Below, piece after piece: positions 15,917 to 24,975 of a DNA stretch of 64,000 bases. A program made the position numbers and the translations under genes. A model generated the notes under the pieces. That model made no database searches, was not told the origin of the DNA, and worked only from the letters and a program-made list of their open reading frames with translations. Every line of letters starts with the position of its first letter. The first letter of the stretch is position 1. Origin of the DNA: Pseudomonas spelaei (GTDB lineage: Bacteria; Pseudomonadota; Gammaproteobacteria; Pseudomonadales; Pseudomonadaceae); the NCBI RefSeq assembly GCF_009724245.1, contig NZ_WNNK01000016.1, positions 1-64,000 on the forward strand. Direction: 5' to 3'.

Positions 15917-16780
15917 ATGCCAGCGTTGATTCAATCCTTTCTGGACGAGGCGTCGTCGACCTACACCTATGTCGTCTATGAACACGACGGCGGCCAATGT
16001 GCAATTGTCGACTCGGTGCTCAATTACGACCCGGCTGCCGGGCGTACCGACACCGCCCAGGCTGACCGGGTCATCGCCTTTGTGCGCGAACATCGCCTGC
16101 AGGTGCAATGGCTGCTGGAAACCCACGCCCATGCCGATCACCTGTCTGCTGCGCCGTATCTGCGCCGGCAAGTGGGCGGCAAGATCGCCATCGGCCAGTC
16201 CATCAGCAAGGTGCAAGACGTGTTCAAGCACCTGTTCAACCTGGAACCGGCGTTTCGGGTCGACGGTTCCCAGTTCGATCACCTGTTTGCGCCCAACGAA
16301 CAGTTCCAGATCGGCAACCTCAAGGCCCAGGCCCTGCATGTCCCCGGCCACACACCGGCAGACATGGCTTATCTGATCGAAGGGCAACTGATCCTCGTGG
16401 GTGACACCCTGTTCATGCCCGACGTCGGCACTGCTCGCTGCGACTTCCCCGGGGGTGACGCGCACCAGCTCTACGCGTCAATGCGCAAGCTACTGGCCTT
16501 CCCGCCCGGAACCCGCCTGTATGTGTGCCACGACTACCCACCCGAAGGCCGTGCGGCCAAGTGCCTGACCACCGTGGCCGAGCAGCGCGCGGGGAATATT
16601 CATGTGCATGACGGGGTGGATGAAGCAGCGTTTGTGAAGATGCGCACCGAGCGGGATGCCGGGCTGGGCATGCCGACGCTGTTGCTGCCGGCGATTCAGG
16701 TCAACGTGCGCGCCGGGCATATGCCGCCGGCGGAAGATAACGGCGTGGTGTACCTGAAGATCCCCCTCAACCAACTTTAA
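15917..16780 (+). CDS. Persulfide dioxygenase (ETHE1/Blh-type metallo-beta-lactamase fold)
   Basis: The enzyme oxidises glutathione persulfide to sulfite with oxygen and non-haem iron, completing sulfide detoxification in the cytoplasm. The 287-residue product has the metal motif THAHADHLSAAPYL (about residues 70-83), a second ligand histidine in VPGHTPADM, the GDTLFMPDVGTARCDFPGG segment typical of persulfide dioxygenases, and a third ligand in YVCHDYPP. It is longer than human ETHE1 through a C-terminal extension common in the bacterial Blh group. It is divergent from the ArsR repressor with 95 bases between the coding regions, a natural shared operator region. Confidence 0.9.
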   Translation: MPALIQSFLDEASSTYTYVVYEHDGGQCAIVDSVLNYDPAAGRTDTAQADRVIAFVREHRLQVQWLLETHAHADHLSAAPYLRRQVGGKIAIGQSISKVQDVFKHLFNLEPAFRVDGSQFDHLFAPNEQFQIGNLKAQALHVPGHTPADMAYLIEGQLILVGDTLFMPDVGTARCDFPGGDAHQLYASMRKLLAFPPGTRLYVCHDYPPEGRAAKCLTTVAEQRAGNIHVHDGVDEAAFVKMRTERDAGLGMPTLLLPAIQVNVRAGHMPPAEDNGVVYLKIPLNQL

Positions 16781-16803
16781 TCTGGAGGGTGTACACAGTT
16801 CCC

Positions 16804-16895
16804 TGTGGGAGCCGGGCTTGCCCGCGATAGCGATCTATCGGCTGATGCATCGGCTGCCTGACACTCCGCTATCGCGGGCAAGCCCGGCTCCCACA
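16804..16895. repeat. REP doublet, family A (TGTGGGAGC type), copy 1, perfect 29-base arms
   Basis: Arms at 16804-16832 and 16867-16895 are exact reverse complements over 29 bases (tip TGTGGGAGCCGGGCTTGC). It sits between the convergent persulfide dioxygenase and bkdR genes and can act as a bidirectional terminator. Confidence 0.9.
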
Positions 16896-17381
16896 CTAAC
16901 CGAGGTTGATGCCATTGGCCGGCAACGGCAACGCCGTCTTGTAGCGCACCTGCTTGAGGGCAAAGCTTGATCGTATGTTCGCGACCCCAGGCACCTTGGT
17001 CAGAAACGTCATCATGAAGTGCTCCAGGGACTGGATGGTCGGCACCAGCACCCGAATCAGATAGTCCGGGTCGCCAGCCATCAGGTAGCACTCCATCACT
17101 TCAGGGCGGTCGGCAATCGCCCCCTCAAACTGCTGCAACGCCAGTTCGTTCTGCTTTTCCAGGCTGACATGGATGAATACATTGACGTGCAACCCCAGCA
17201 GGTCGGCATCCAGCAACGTCACCTGGTCGCGAATCAACCCTAACTCCTCCATCGCCTTGACCCGGTTGAAACACGGCGTGGGCGACAGGTTGACCGAGCG
17301 AGCGAGGTCGGCGTTGGTGATGCGGGCATTCTCCTGAAGGGCGTTGAGAATGCCGATATCGATACGGTCCAGTTTGCGCAT
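16896..17381 (-). CDS. bkdR: Lrp/AsnC-family activator of the bkd operon, BkdR
   Basis: BkdR is the Lrp-like regulator that activates the branched-chain keto acid dehydrogenase operon in response to branched-chain amino acids. The 161-residue product has the N-terminal HTH (NADLARSVNLSPTPCFNRVK, about residues 23-42) and a RAM/AsnC ligand domain with GDPDYLIRV near residue 103. It is transcribed divergently from bkdA1 across a 195-base AT-rich gap, the known bkd arrangement in Pseudomonas. Its 3' end touches a REP doublet. Confidence 0.93.
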   Translation of the reverse strand: MRKLDRIDIGILNALQENARITNADLARSVNLSPTPCFNRVKAMEELGLIRDQVTLLDADLLGLHVNVFIHVSLEKQNELALQQFEGAIADRPEVMECYLMAGDPDYLIRVLVPTIQSLEHFMMTFLTKVPGVANIRSSFALKQVRYKTALPLPANGINLG

Positions 17382-17576
17382 GAGACAAAACCACCTGTTT
17401 ATTATGTTTATGCAGTTTTTTTATCCTCAAATGATCTCCAGCGCAACGAAACAGAGATAAATATTCTCCCAAGCCGAGCCTATGATGTTTGTAGGACAAG
17501 ATTTCTTCTACCCGAAGACTGACTGTCAGCTAGCGCGCCCACTACAAGAAATTCACAAGATAGAGCGTAGAAAGCC
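17382..17576. promoter_or_regulatory. bkdR-bkdA1 divergent control region
   Basis: This 195-base gap is much more AT-rich than the flanking genes and holds both promoters; in P. putida the Lrp-like BkdR binds several sites in the equivalent region. I can see T- and A-rich tracts (for example around 17413-17425) but no single clear operator. Confidence 0.5.
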
Positions 17577-18812
17577 ATGACTCAGCCGTACGAACCGCTG
17601 CGCCTGCACGTTCCCGAACCCTCGGGCCGCCCAGGCTGCAAGACCGACTTTACCTACCTGCGCCTGACCGACGCCGGCCTGGTGCGCAAACCCCCAATCG
17701 ACGTAGAACCCGCTGACACCGCCGACCTGGCCAAAGGCCTGATCCGTGTGCTCGACGATCAGGGCCAGGCTCTGGGCCCGTGGGCCGAAGGCGTGCCGGT
17801 GGACATCCTGCGCACCGGCATGCGCGCGATGCTCAAGACGCGGATCTTCGACAACCGCATGGTGGTCGCCCAGCGTCAGAAAAAGATGTCGTTCTACATG
17901 CAGAGCCTTGGCGAAGAAGCCATCGGCAGCGCCCAGGCCCTGGCCTTGAACATCGACGACATGTGCTTCCCCACCTACCGCCAGCAAAGCATCCTGATGG
18001 CCCGGGAAGTGCCGCTGGTGGACCTGATCTGCCAACTGCTGTCCAACGAGCGCGATCCGCTCAAGGGCCGCCAGTTGCCGATCATGTACTCGGTAAAAGA
18101 CTTCGGTTTCTTCACCATTTCCGGCAACCTCGCCACCCAATTCGTACAAGGCGTGGGCTGGGGCATGGCCTCGGCGATCAAGGGCGATACCAAGATTGCC
18201 TCGGCCTGGATCGGCGACGGCGCCACCGCTGAATCCGACTTCCACACCGCCCTCACCTTCGCCCACGTCTATCGGGCGCCGGTGATTCTCAACGTGGTGA
18301 ATAACCAGTGGGCCATCTCCACCTTCCAGGCCATCGCCGGTGGTGAAGCCACGACGTTCGCCGGACGCGGCGTGGGTTGCGGCATCGCTTCTCTGCGTGT
18401 GGACGGCAACGATTTTGTCGCCGTGTACGCCGCCTCCGCCTGGGCCGCCGAGCGTGCCCGTCGCAACCTGGGGCCAACCCTGATCGAGTGGGTCACCTAC
18501 CGCGCCGGCCCGCACTCCACCTCTGATGACCCGTCCAAGTACCGTCCCGCCGACGACTGGAGCCACTTCCCGTTGGGCGACCCGATTGCCCGCCTCAAGC
18601 AGCACCTGATCCGTATCGGCCAGTGGTCCGAAGAGGAACACTCCGCAGTCAGTGCCGAGCTTGAAGCCGACGTCATCAAGGCCCAGAAAGAAGCCGAGCA
18701 GTACGGCACCCTCGCCGGTGGCCAGATCCCTAGCGCCGCCTCGATCTTCGAGGATGTGTACAAGGAAATGCCCGAGCACCTGAAGCGCCAACGCCAGCAA
18801 CTGGGAATCTGA
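17577..18812 (+). CDS. bkdA1: Branched-chain 2-oxo acid dehydrogenase E1 alpha subunit
   Basis: With BkdA2 this subunit forms the thiamine-diphosphate decarboxylase (E1) of the complex that turns the keto acids of valine, leucine and isoleucine into acyl-CoAs. The 411-residue product carries the ThDP motif GDGATAESDFHTALTFAH...NNQWAIS (about residues 216-251) and the phosphorylation-loop-like stretch RAGPHSTSDDPSKYR. Length agrees with the P. putida protein. It is first of four tightly packed genes; bkdA2 begins one base after its stop. Confidence 0.96.
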   Translation: MTQPYEPLRLHVPEPSGRPGCKTDFTYLRLTDAGLVRKPPIDVEPADTADLAKGLIRVLDDQGQALGPWAEGVPVDILRTGMRAMLKTRIFDNRMVVAQRQKKMSFYMQSLGEEAIGSAQALALNIDDMCFPTYRQQSILMAREVPLVDLICQLLSNERDPLKGRQLPIMYSVKDFGFFTISGNLATQFVQGVGWGMASAIKGDTKIASAWIGDGATAESDFHTALTFAHVYRAPVILNVVNNQWAISTFQAIAGGEATTFAGRGVGCGIASLRVDGNDFVAVYAASAWAAERARRNLGPTLIEWVTYRAGPHSTSDDPSKYRPADDWSHFPLGDPIARLKQHLIRIGQWSEEEHSAVSAELEADVIKAQKEAEQYGTLAGGQIPSAASIFEDVYKEMPEHLKRQRQQLGI

Positions 18813-18813
18813 C

Positions 18814-19872
18814 ATGAACGATCACAACAACAATATCCAGTTGGAAACCGCCATGACCACGACCACCATGACCATGATCCAGGCCTTGCGCTCGGCCATG
18901 GATGTGATGCTTGAGCGCGACGACAACGTCGTGGTGTTCGGCCAGGACGTCGGTTACTTCGGCGGCGTGTTCCGGTGCACCGAAGGCTTGCAGACCAAGT
19001 ACGGTACCTCGCGGGTGTTCGACGCACCGATCTCCGAAAGCGGGATCATCGGTGTCGCCGTGGGCATGGGCGCCTATGGCCTGCGCCCGGTTGCCGAGAT
19101 TCAGTTCGCCGACTACGTGTACCCGGCCACCGACCAGATCATTTCCGAAGCCGCACGCCTGCGTTATCGCTCCGCCGGCCAGTTCACCGCCCCATTGACC
19201 ATGCGCATGCCTTGCGGCGGTGGCATCTACGGCGGCCAGACCCACAGCCAGAGTATTGAAGCGGTGTTCACCCAGGTCTGCGGCCTGCGCACGGTGATGC
19301 CGTCCAATCCCTACGACGCCAAGGGCCTGCTGATTGCCTCCATCGAAAACGATGACCCGGTGATCTTTCTGGAGCCCAAGCGCCTGTACAACGGCCCGTT
19401 CGACGGCCACCACGACCGCCCGGTAACCCCGTGGTCGAAACACCCGCAGGCACAAGTGCCGGACGGTTACTACACCGTGCCGCTGGATGTCGCCGCCATC
19501 GCCCGCCCGGGCAAGGACGTGACCATCCTCACCTACGGCACCACCGTGTATGTGTCGCAAGTGGCCGCCGAAGAGACCGGCATTGATGCCGAAGTCATCG
19601 ACCTGCGCAGCCTGTGGCCGCTGGACCTGGAAACCATCGTCAACTCCGTGAAGAAAACCCGCCGCTGCGTGATCGTCCACGAAGCCACACGCACCTGCGG
19701 CTTCGGCGCCGAGCTGGTGGCGCTGGTGCAAGAGCATTGCTTCCACTACCTGGAAGCGCCGATCGAGCGCGTCACCGGTTGGGATACGCCGTATCCCCAC
19801 GCGCAAGAGTGGGCGTATTTCCCTGGCCCGTCCCGAGTGGGCGCGGCTTTGCATCGGGTTATGGAGGTCTGA
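18814..19872 (+). CDS. bkdA2: Branched-chain 2-oxo acid dehydrogenase E1 beta subunit
   Basis: This is the beta subunit of the E1 decarboxylase, completing the thiamine-diphosphate site with BkdA1. The 352-residue product has the transketolase pyrimidine domain (VFGQDVGYFGGVFRCTEGL near residue 44) and the C-terminal transketolase domain (DLRSLWPLDLETI). The ATG at 18814 lies one base after the bkdA1 stop; a second ATG at 18853 is an alternative that would remove 13 residues. Its stop directly abuts the bkdB start. Confidence 0.95.
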   Translation: MNDHNNNIQLETAMTTTTMTMIQALRSAMDVMLERDDNVVVFGQDVGYFGGVFRCTEGLQTKYGTSRVFDAPISESGIIGVAVGMGAYGLRPVAEIQFADYVYPATDQIISEAARLRYRSAGQFTAPLTMRMPCGGGIYGGQTHSQSIEAVFTQVCGLRTVMPSNPYDAKGLLIASIENDDPVIFLEPKRLYNGPFDGHHDRPVTPWSKHPQAQVPDGYYTVPLDVAAIARPGKDVTILTYGTTVYVSQVAAEETGIDAEVIDLRSLWPLDLETIVNSVKKTRRCVIVHEATRTCGFGAELVALVQEHCFHYLEAPIERVTGWDTPYPHAQEWAYFPGPSRVGAALHRVMEV

Positions 19873-21141
19873 ATGGGCACGCACGTTATCAAGATGCCGG
19901 ACATTGGCGAAGGCATCGCGGAAGTTGAATTGTCGGTGTGGCACGTCAAGGTCGGCGACCTGGTGGTAGAGGATCAGGTGCTGGCGGATGTGATGACCGA
20001 CAAGGCCATGGTGGATATTCCTTCGCCGGTGCATGGCAAGGTGATCTCCCTCGGTGGCGAGCCGGGCGAAGTCATGGCGGTCGGCAGTATTTTGATCAGC
20101 ATTGAAGTGGAAGGCGCGGGCAATACCAAGGAGTCGGCGTTGTCGGCCGTGGTCGAAGAGGCGGCGCCTGCACCTGCGCCGAAGGTTGAAGCCAAGGCGC
20201 CGGTCGTCGAAAGCAAGCCAGCCACCAAGCCGGTTGTGGCTCAGGCACCGGTAGCACGCGACGCCGATGAGCGTCCGCTGGCCTCCCCGGCCGTGCGCAA
20301 GCATGCGCTGGATGCCGGCATCCAACTGCGTCTGGTCCAGGGCAGCGGCCCCGCCGGTCGCGTTTTGCATGAAGACCTTGAGGCCTATTTGCAGCAAGGC
20401 AGCGTAAAAAGTTCTACCTCGGCCAGCCCCTACGCCGAGCGCAACGACGAGCAGCAAATCCCGGTGATCGGCATGCGCCGCAAGATCGCCCAGCGCATGC
20501 AGGACGCCACCCAGCGTGCCGCGCATTTCAGCTACGTGGAAGAAATCGACGTCACCGCCCTCGAAGAGTTGCGGGTACACCTCAATGAAAAACACGGCGC
20601 CACGCGCGGCAAGCTGACCTTGCTGCCGTTCCTGGTGCGGGCCATGGTGGTGGCCGTGCGGGACTTCCCGCAAATCAACGCGCGCTACGACGACGAAGCC
20701 CAAGTCATCACCCGCCTTGGCGCAGTGCATGTCGGCGTCGCGACCCAAAGCGATATCGGCCTGATGGTGCCCGTGGTGCGTCACGCCGAGGCCCGCAACC
20801 TGTGGGGCACGGCCGAAGAAATCACCCGCCTGGCCAACGCCGCACGTAATGGCAAGGCCAGCCGCGATGAACTGTCGGGCTCGACCATCACCCTGACCAG
20901 CCTTGGCGCGCTCGGCGGGATTGTCAGCACACCGGTGCTGAACTTGCCGGAAGTGGCCATCGTCGGCGTCAACCGCATCGTTGAGCGGCCAATGGTGATC
21001 AAGGGGCAGATCGTGATCCGCAAGATGATGAACCTCTCCAGCTCCTTCGATCACCGGGTGGTCGATGGCATGGACGCGGCGCAATTCATCCAGGCCATCC
21101 GTGGCCTGCTCGAACAACCCGCCAGCCTGTTTCTGGAGTAA
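19873..21141 (+). CDS. bkdB: Branched-chain 2-oxo acid dehydrogenase E2, dihydrolipoyl acyltransferase
   Basis: E2 is the core of the complex and transfers the acyl group from lipoate to CoA. The 422-residue product has one lipoyl domain with the lipoyl lysine in DKAMVDIP (K44), an Ala/Pro/Lys-rich linker (about 80-130), a peripheral-subunit-binding domain (ASPAVRKHALDAGIQLRLV) and a C-terminal acyltransferase domain ending with the catalytic HRVVDG (H394, D398). The start is immediately after the bkdA2 stop. Confidence 0.96.
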   Translation: MGTHVIKMPDIGEGIAEVELSVWHVKVGDLVVEDQVLADVMTDKAMVDIPSPVHGKVISLGGEPGEVMAVGSILISIEVEGAGNTKESALSAVVEEAAPAPAPKVEAKAPVVESKPATKPVVAQAPVARDADERPLASPAVRKHALDAGIQLRLVQGSGPAGRVLHEDLEAYLQQGSVKSSTSASPYAERNDEQQIPVIGMRRKIAQRMQDATQRAAHFSYVEEIDVTALEELRVHLNEKHGATRGKLTLLPFLVRAMVVAVRDFPQINARYDDEAQVITRLGAVHVGVATQSDIGLMVPVVRHAEARNLWGTAEEITRLANAARNGKASRDELSGSTITLTSLGALGGIVSTPVLNLPEVAIVGVNRIVERPMVIKGQIVIRKMMNLSSSFDHRVVDGMDAAQFIQAIRGLLEQPASLFLE

Positions 21142-21144
21142 GTC

Positions 21145-22524
21145 ATGTCGCAGACATTGAATACCACGCTGCTGATTATCGGCGGCGGCCCTGGCGGTTA
21201 CGTGGCGGCGATTCGTGCCGGCCAACTGGGCATCCCGACCGTTCTGGTGGAAGGTCAATCGTTGGGCGGTACCTGCCTGAATATCGGCTGCATTCCGTCC
21301 AAGGCGCTGATTCACGTTGCCGAGCAGTTCCAGCAAACCGTGCACCACAGCCAGGGTTCGAACCTGGGGATCAAGGTCGCCGCACCGACCCTGGACATCG
21401 GCAAAAGTGTGGAATGGAAAGACGGCATCGTCGATCGCCTGACCACCGGCGTCGCGGCGCTGCTGAAGAAACACAAGGTGCAGGTGATCCACGGCTGGGC
21501 CAAGGTCATCGATGGCAAGACCGTGGAAGTCGGCGAGCAACGTATCCAGTGCGAGCACCTATTGCTGGCCACCGGCTCGAAAAGCGTCAACCTGCCGATG
21601 CTGCCGATTGGCGGCCCGATCATCTCGTCCACCGAAGCCCTGGCGCCGAAAAGCGTGCCCAAGCGGCTGATCGTGGTGGGTGGCGGCTATATCGGCCTGG
21701 AGTTGGGCATCGCTTATCGCAAGCTCGGTGCCGAAGTGAGTGTGGTCGAGGCTCAGGATCGCATCCTGCCGGCCTATGACGCTGAACTGACGCAACCGGT
21801 GGCTGAATCCCTCAAACAATTGGGGGTGAAGCTGTACCTGAAACACAGTGTCACCGGTTTTGAAAACAACACCCTGCAAGTGCGCGATCCCAACGGCGAC
21901 ACCTTGTCCCTGGAAACCGACCAGGTGCTGGTGGCCGTCGGTCGCAAACCCAACACCCAAGGCTGGAACCTGGAAGCGCTGAACCTGGACATGAATGGCT
22001 CGGCGATCAAGATCGACAGCCGCTGCCAGACCAGCATGCGCAATGTCTGGGCCATCGGCGACCTGAGCGGCGAGCCCATGCTGGCGCATCGCGCCATGGC
22101 CCAAGGTGAAATGGTGGCGGAGCTGATCAGCGGCAAACACCGCGAATTCAACCCGGCGGCGATCCCGGCGGTGTGCTTTACCGACCCGGAACTGGTGGTG
22201 GTCGGCAAGACCCCGGATGAAGCGAAAGCGGCCGGTCTGGACTGCATCGTGTCCAGCTTCCCGTTCGCCGCCAATGGCCGAGCCATGACCCTGGAGTCGA
22301 AAACCGGCTTCGTGCGGGTGGTGGCACGGCGTGACAATCATCTGATCGTCGGCTGGCAGGCGGTGGGGGCTGGCGTGTCGGAGTTGTCCACGGCATTTGG
22401 CCTGTCCCTGGAAATGGGCTCGCGCCTGGAAGATGTGGCGGGCACCATTCACGCCCATCCGACCCTGGGTGAAGCGGTGCAGGAAGCAGCACTGCGGGCG
22501 TTGGGGCATGCGTTGCACCTGTAA
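21145..22524 (+). CDS. lpdV: Dihydrolipoyl dehydrogenase (E3) of the bkd complex, LPD-Val
   Basis: This flavoenzyme reoxidises the E2 lipoate with NAD+. The 459-residue product shows the FAD motif IIGGGPGGYVAAIRAGQLG, the redox-active disulfide GGTCLNIGCIPSK (C44, C49), the NAD motif VVGGGYIGLELG and the C-terminal active-site HAHPTLGEAV. It lies 3 bases after bkdB and ends the operon, followed by a family B REP element. Position in the operon identifies it as the valine-specific E3 rather than the E3 of the pyruvate or 2-oxoglutarate complexes. Confidence 0.95.
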   Translation: MSQTLNTTLLIIGGGPGGYVAAIRAGQLGIPTVLVEGQSLGGTCLNIGCIPSKALIHVAEQFQQTVHHSQGSNLGIKVAAPTLDIGKSVEWKDGIVDRLTTGVAALLKKHKVQVIHGWAKVIDGKTVEVGEQRIQCEHLLLATGSKSVNLPMLPIGGPIISSTEALAPKSVPKRLIVVGGGYIGLELGIAYRKLGAEVSVVEAQDRILPAYDAELTQPVAESLKQLGVKLYLKHSVTGFENNTLQVRDPNGDTLSLETDQVLVAVGRKPNTQGWNLEALNLDMNGSAIKIDSRCQTSMRNVWAIGDLSGEPMLAHRAMAQGEMVAELISGKHREFNPAAIPAVCFTDPELVVVGKTPDEAKAAGLDCIVSSFPFAANGRAMTLESKTGFVRVVARRDNHLIVGWQAVGAGVSELSTAFGLSLEMGSRLEDVAGTIHAHPTLGEAVQEAALRALGHALHL

Positions 22525-22538
22525 CGTGCACCAACTCT

Positions 22539-22640
22539 GTAGCCGCTGGCGCAGCCTGCGATCGACTGCGAAGCAGGCGTCAGGGTCTTAAACTGCTGAA
22601 GGTCCTGCGGCCCTTATCGCAGCCTTCGGCAGCGGCTACA
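22539..22640. repeat. REP doublet, family B, copy 2 (divergent interior)
   Basis: Begins TGTAGCCGCTGGCGCAGCC and ends GGCAGCGGCTACA. The tips match the other family B copies but the interior differs (no GTCCGCAGGACCG core). It follows lpdV by 14 bases. Confidence 0.8.
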
Positions 22641-22768
22641 GAGGATCACGTCAGATTGCGCACGCCAAGGCTGCGAATTCGCCTCGGAATGAAGTATTGT
22701 TGCGCCCATCCAGAAATAAACCACACGCCTGCCTTCGACCAGGCGGTTGACAAGAGATAGAGGGTGTC

Positions 22769-23788
22769 ATGGGTAACGAAAGCATCAATTGGGACAAGCT
22801 GGGTTTTGACTACATCAAGACCGACAAGCGTTTTCTCCAGACCTGGAAGGATGGTGCTTGGCAAGAAGGCACCCTGACCGAAGATAACGTGCTGCACATC
22901 AGTGAAGGCTCCACCGCCCTGCACTACGGCCAGCAATGCTTCGAAGGCATGAAGGCCTACCGCTGCAAGGACGGCTCGATCAACCTGTTCCGCCCGGACC
23001 AGAATGCCCTGCGCATGCAGCGCAGCTGCGCACGCCTGCTGATGCCGCAAGTGCCGACCGAAGCCTTCATCGAAGCCTGCAAGGCCGTGGTCCGCGCCAA
23101 CGAGCGGTTCATCCCGCCGTACGGCACTGGCGGCGCGCTGTACCTGCGTCCGTTCGTCATCGGTACCGGTGACAACATCGGCGTGCGCACTGCACCCGAG
23201 TTCATCTTCTCGATCTTCTGCATCCCGGTCGGCGCCTACTTCAAGGGCGGCCTGACCCCGCACAACTTCCTGATCTCCGGCTACGACCGTGCCGCGCCCA
23301 ACGGCACCGGCGCGGCCAAGGTTGGTGGCAACTACGCCGCGAGCCTGATGCCGGGCTCCCTGGCGAAAAAAGCCAACTTCGCCGATTGCATCTACCTGGA
23401 TCCACAAACTCACTCGAAAATCGAGGAAGTCGGTTCGGCCAACTTCTTCGGGATCACCCACGACAACACGTTCGTCACCCCGAACTCGCCGTCGGTGTTG
23501 CCAGGCATCACTCGCCTGTCGTTGATCGAGCTGGCCAAGTCCCGCCTGGGCCTGAAAGTGGTTGAAGGTGATGTGTTCGTCGACAAGCTGTCGGACTTCA
23601 AGGAAGCCGGTGCCTGCGGTACTGCTGCGGTGATCACGCCAATCGGTGGTATCGAGTACAAGGACAAGCTGCACGTGTTCTACAGCGAGAAAGACGTCGG
23701 CCCCGTCACCCAGAAGCTCTATAAAGAGCTGACAGGTGTGCAGTCCGGTGACGTTGAAGCGCCTGAAGGTTGGATCGTCAAGGTCTGA
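22769..23788 (+). CDS. ilvE: Branched-chain amino acid aminotransferase
   Basis: IlvE transfers the amino group between glutamate and the keto acids of leucine, isoleucine and valine, the step next to the bkd complex in both synthesis and breakdown. The 339-residue product belongs to the fold-type IV enzymes of the longer, eukaryote-like BCAT group: HYGQQCFEGMKAYR near residue 51, LYLRPFVIGTGDN near 126, and the PLP lysine in GAAKVGGNYA (K184). It is read in the same direction as bkd, separated by a REP and about 130 bases that should hold its own promoter. Confidence 0.95.
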   Translation: MGNESINWDKLGFDYIKTDKRFLQTWKDGAWQEGTLTEDNVLHISEGSTALHYGQQCFEGMKAYRCKDGSINLFRPDQNALRMQRSCARLLMPQVPTEAFIEACKAVVRANERFIPPYGTGGALYLRPFVIGTGDNIGVRTAPEFIFSIFCIPVGAYFKGGLTPHNFLISGYDRAAPNGTGAAKVGGNYAASLMPGSLAKKANFADCIYLDPQTHSKIEEVGSANFFGITHDNTFVTPNSPSVLPGITRLSLIELAKSRLGLKVVEGDVFVDKLSDFKEAGACGTAAVITPIGGIEYKDKLHVFYSEKDVGPVTQKLYKELTGVQSGDVEAPEGWIVKV

Positions 23789-23805
23789 CCAACACCGCTG
23801 CACAA

Positions 23806-23896
23806 ATGTGGGAGCGGGCTTGCCCGCGATAGCGGAGTGTCAGTCAACAGCTATTTGACTGACGCACCGTCATCGCAGGCAAGCCAGCTCCCACAT
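23806..23896. repeat. REP doublet, family A, copy 2
   Basis: Starts ATGTGGGAGCGGGCTTGCC and ends GGCAAGCCAGCTCCCACAT. It separates the convergent ilvE and GNAT genes. Confidence 0.88.
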
Positions 23897-23923
23897 TCAT
23901 TTCCGGTGTCTGAAGAACAGCGC

Positions 23924-24823
23924 TCAGTCTTTCGAAATATTCTCCACAATCTTCTTGCCCATGCTGATTCTCGGCTCCGCTCCATACCCCAACGCCTCAT
24001 AAAACCCCACCACCGCTTCGTTGCCGCTGGTGACCTGCAGGTTGATCTTCATGCAGCCCAAGGCAATCAAGGCCTGCTCTGCATGCCGCACCAGCGAGGC
24101 GCCCAGGCCCTGGCGGCGATAGTCGGCATGCACTGCCACCGAATACAACCAGCCACGATGGCCGTCATAACCGGCGAGGATGGTGCCAATCACGGCTTTC
24201 TTGTCCGTGGCGACAAAGAACAAGGCATCGTTGACCGCCAGTTTCTTATCAATCGCCAAGGCCGGCATATTGTGTGCGGTGTCATAACCAAAGGCCGCCT
24301 GCCACAACGCTATCACTTGGCCACGGTGCTGACGGTCGCGATACAGACCGATGGGATGGCGTGACGACAGGGCCTTTTCCATGACCAGCGTGCGTTCGTT
24401 GCCGTGGTAGACGTCGCGTACCGTATGGAAACCCAGCTTGGTATAGAACGGCTCGGCGGTCAGCGAGGACGGCACATTAAGTACCGTGACGCCGGCCTCC
24501 CGGGCGCGCAGTTCGATTTCGATCATCAGCAGGCGACCGATGCCCTGCCCTTGCAACACCGGATTGACGAATACCGAGCGCACCACGTTGCCATCAAGGG
24601 CGGCGGTAGCGACGATTCCTTCGTCCTGGAGGACCGCCACCAGCACCGTTCGGCGCTGGAGCAACGCCAGTACGGCGTCGGGGGTGAAGTTGCTCGCCAC
24701 TCGGGCGATGACGTCGGCCGGGTAATCCCGGGCGTTGCTGTCATGCAGAGCCGCCAGAATTACCTGGCTGATGCCTTCGGCATCGGTGGTTTGGGCGAGA
24801 CGGACTTCAGTGGGCATAGGCAC
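23924..24823 (-). CDS. Double-domain GNAT acetyltransferase
   Basis: The 299-residue product contains two acetyl-CoA-dependent GNAT domains: the first has the CoA motif PVLQGQGIGRLLM (about residues 88-100), the second VHADYRRQGLGASLVRHAE (about 231-249) and resembles YpeA-type acetyltransferases. Substrates cannot be deduced. The GTG at 24823 is preferred because GGAGG stands 5 bases before it; an in-frame ATG two codons later is 11 bases from that site. It is divergent from ctlX. Confidence 0.82.
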   Translation of the reverse strand: MPMPTEVRLAQTTDAEGISQVILAALHDSNARDYPADVIARVASNFTPDAVLALLQRRTVLVAVLQDEGIVATAALDGNVVRSVFVNPVLQGQGIGRLLMIEIELRAREAGVTVLNVPSSLTAEPFYTKLGFHTVRDVYHGNERTLVMEKALSSRHPIGLYRDRQHRGQVIALWQAAFGYDTAHNMPALAIDKKLAVNDALFFVATDKKAVIGTILAGYDGHRGWLYSVAVHADYRRQGLGASLVRHAEQALIALGCMKINLQVTSGNEAVVGFYEALGYGAEPRISMGKKIVENISKD

Positions 24824-24975
24824 TCATTCCTCCAGAATCGAAATTGCAGCCGATTGCGCTGTTATACCCCACTTTTCAGCTTTCCCGGCTGAACCACCCC
24901 CCTGTTTCAGCCGGGATTCTTCCGCTACAGCGCACAAAATAGCCTCAATGCCCAACTCCATGGACCCGTGCCCCC

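Noticed and set aside
18730..21558. Open frame of 942 codons on the minus strand opposite bkdA2-bkdB-lpdV
   Set aside because: No domain motifs, and three well recognised bkd genes lie on the other strand.
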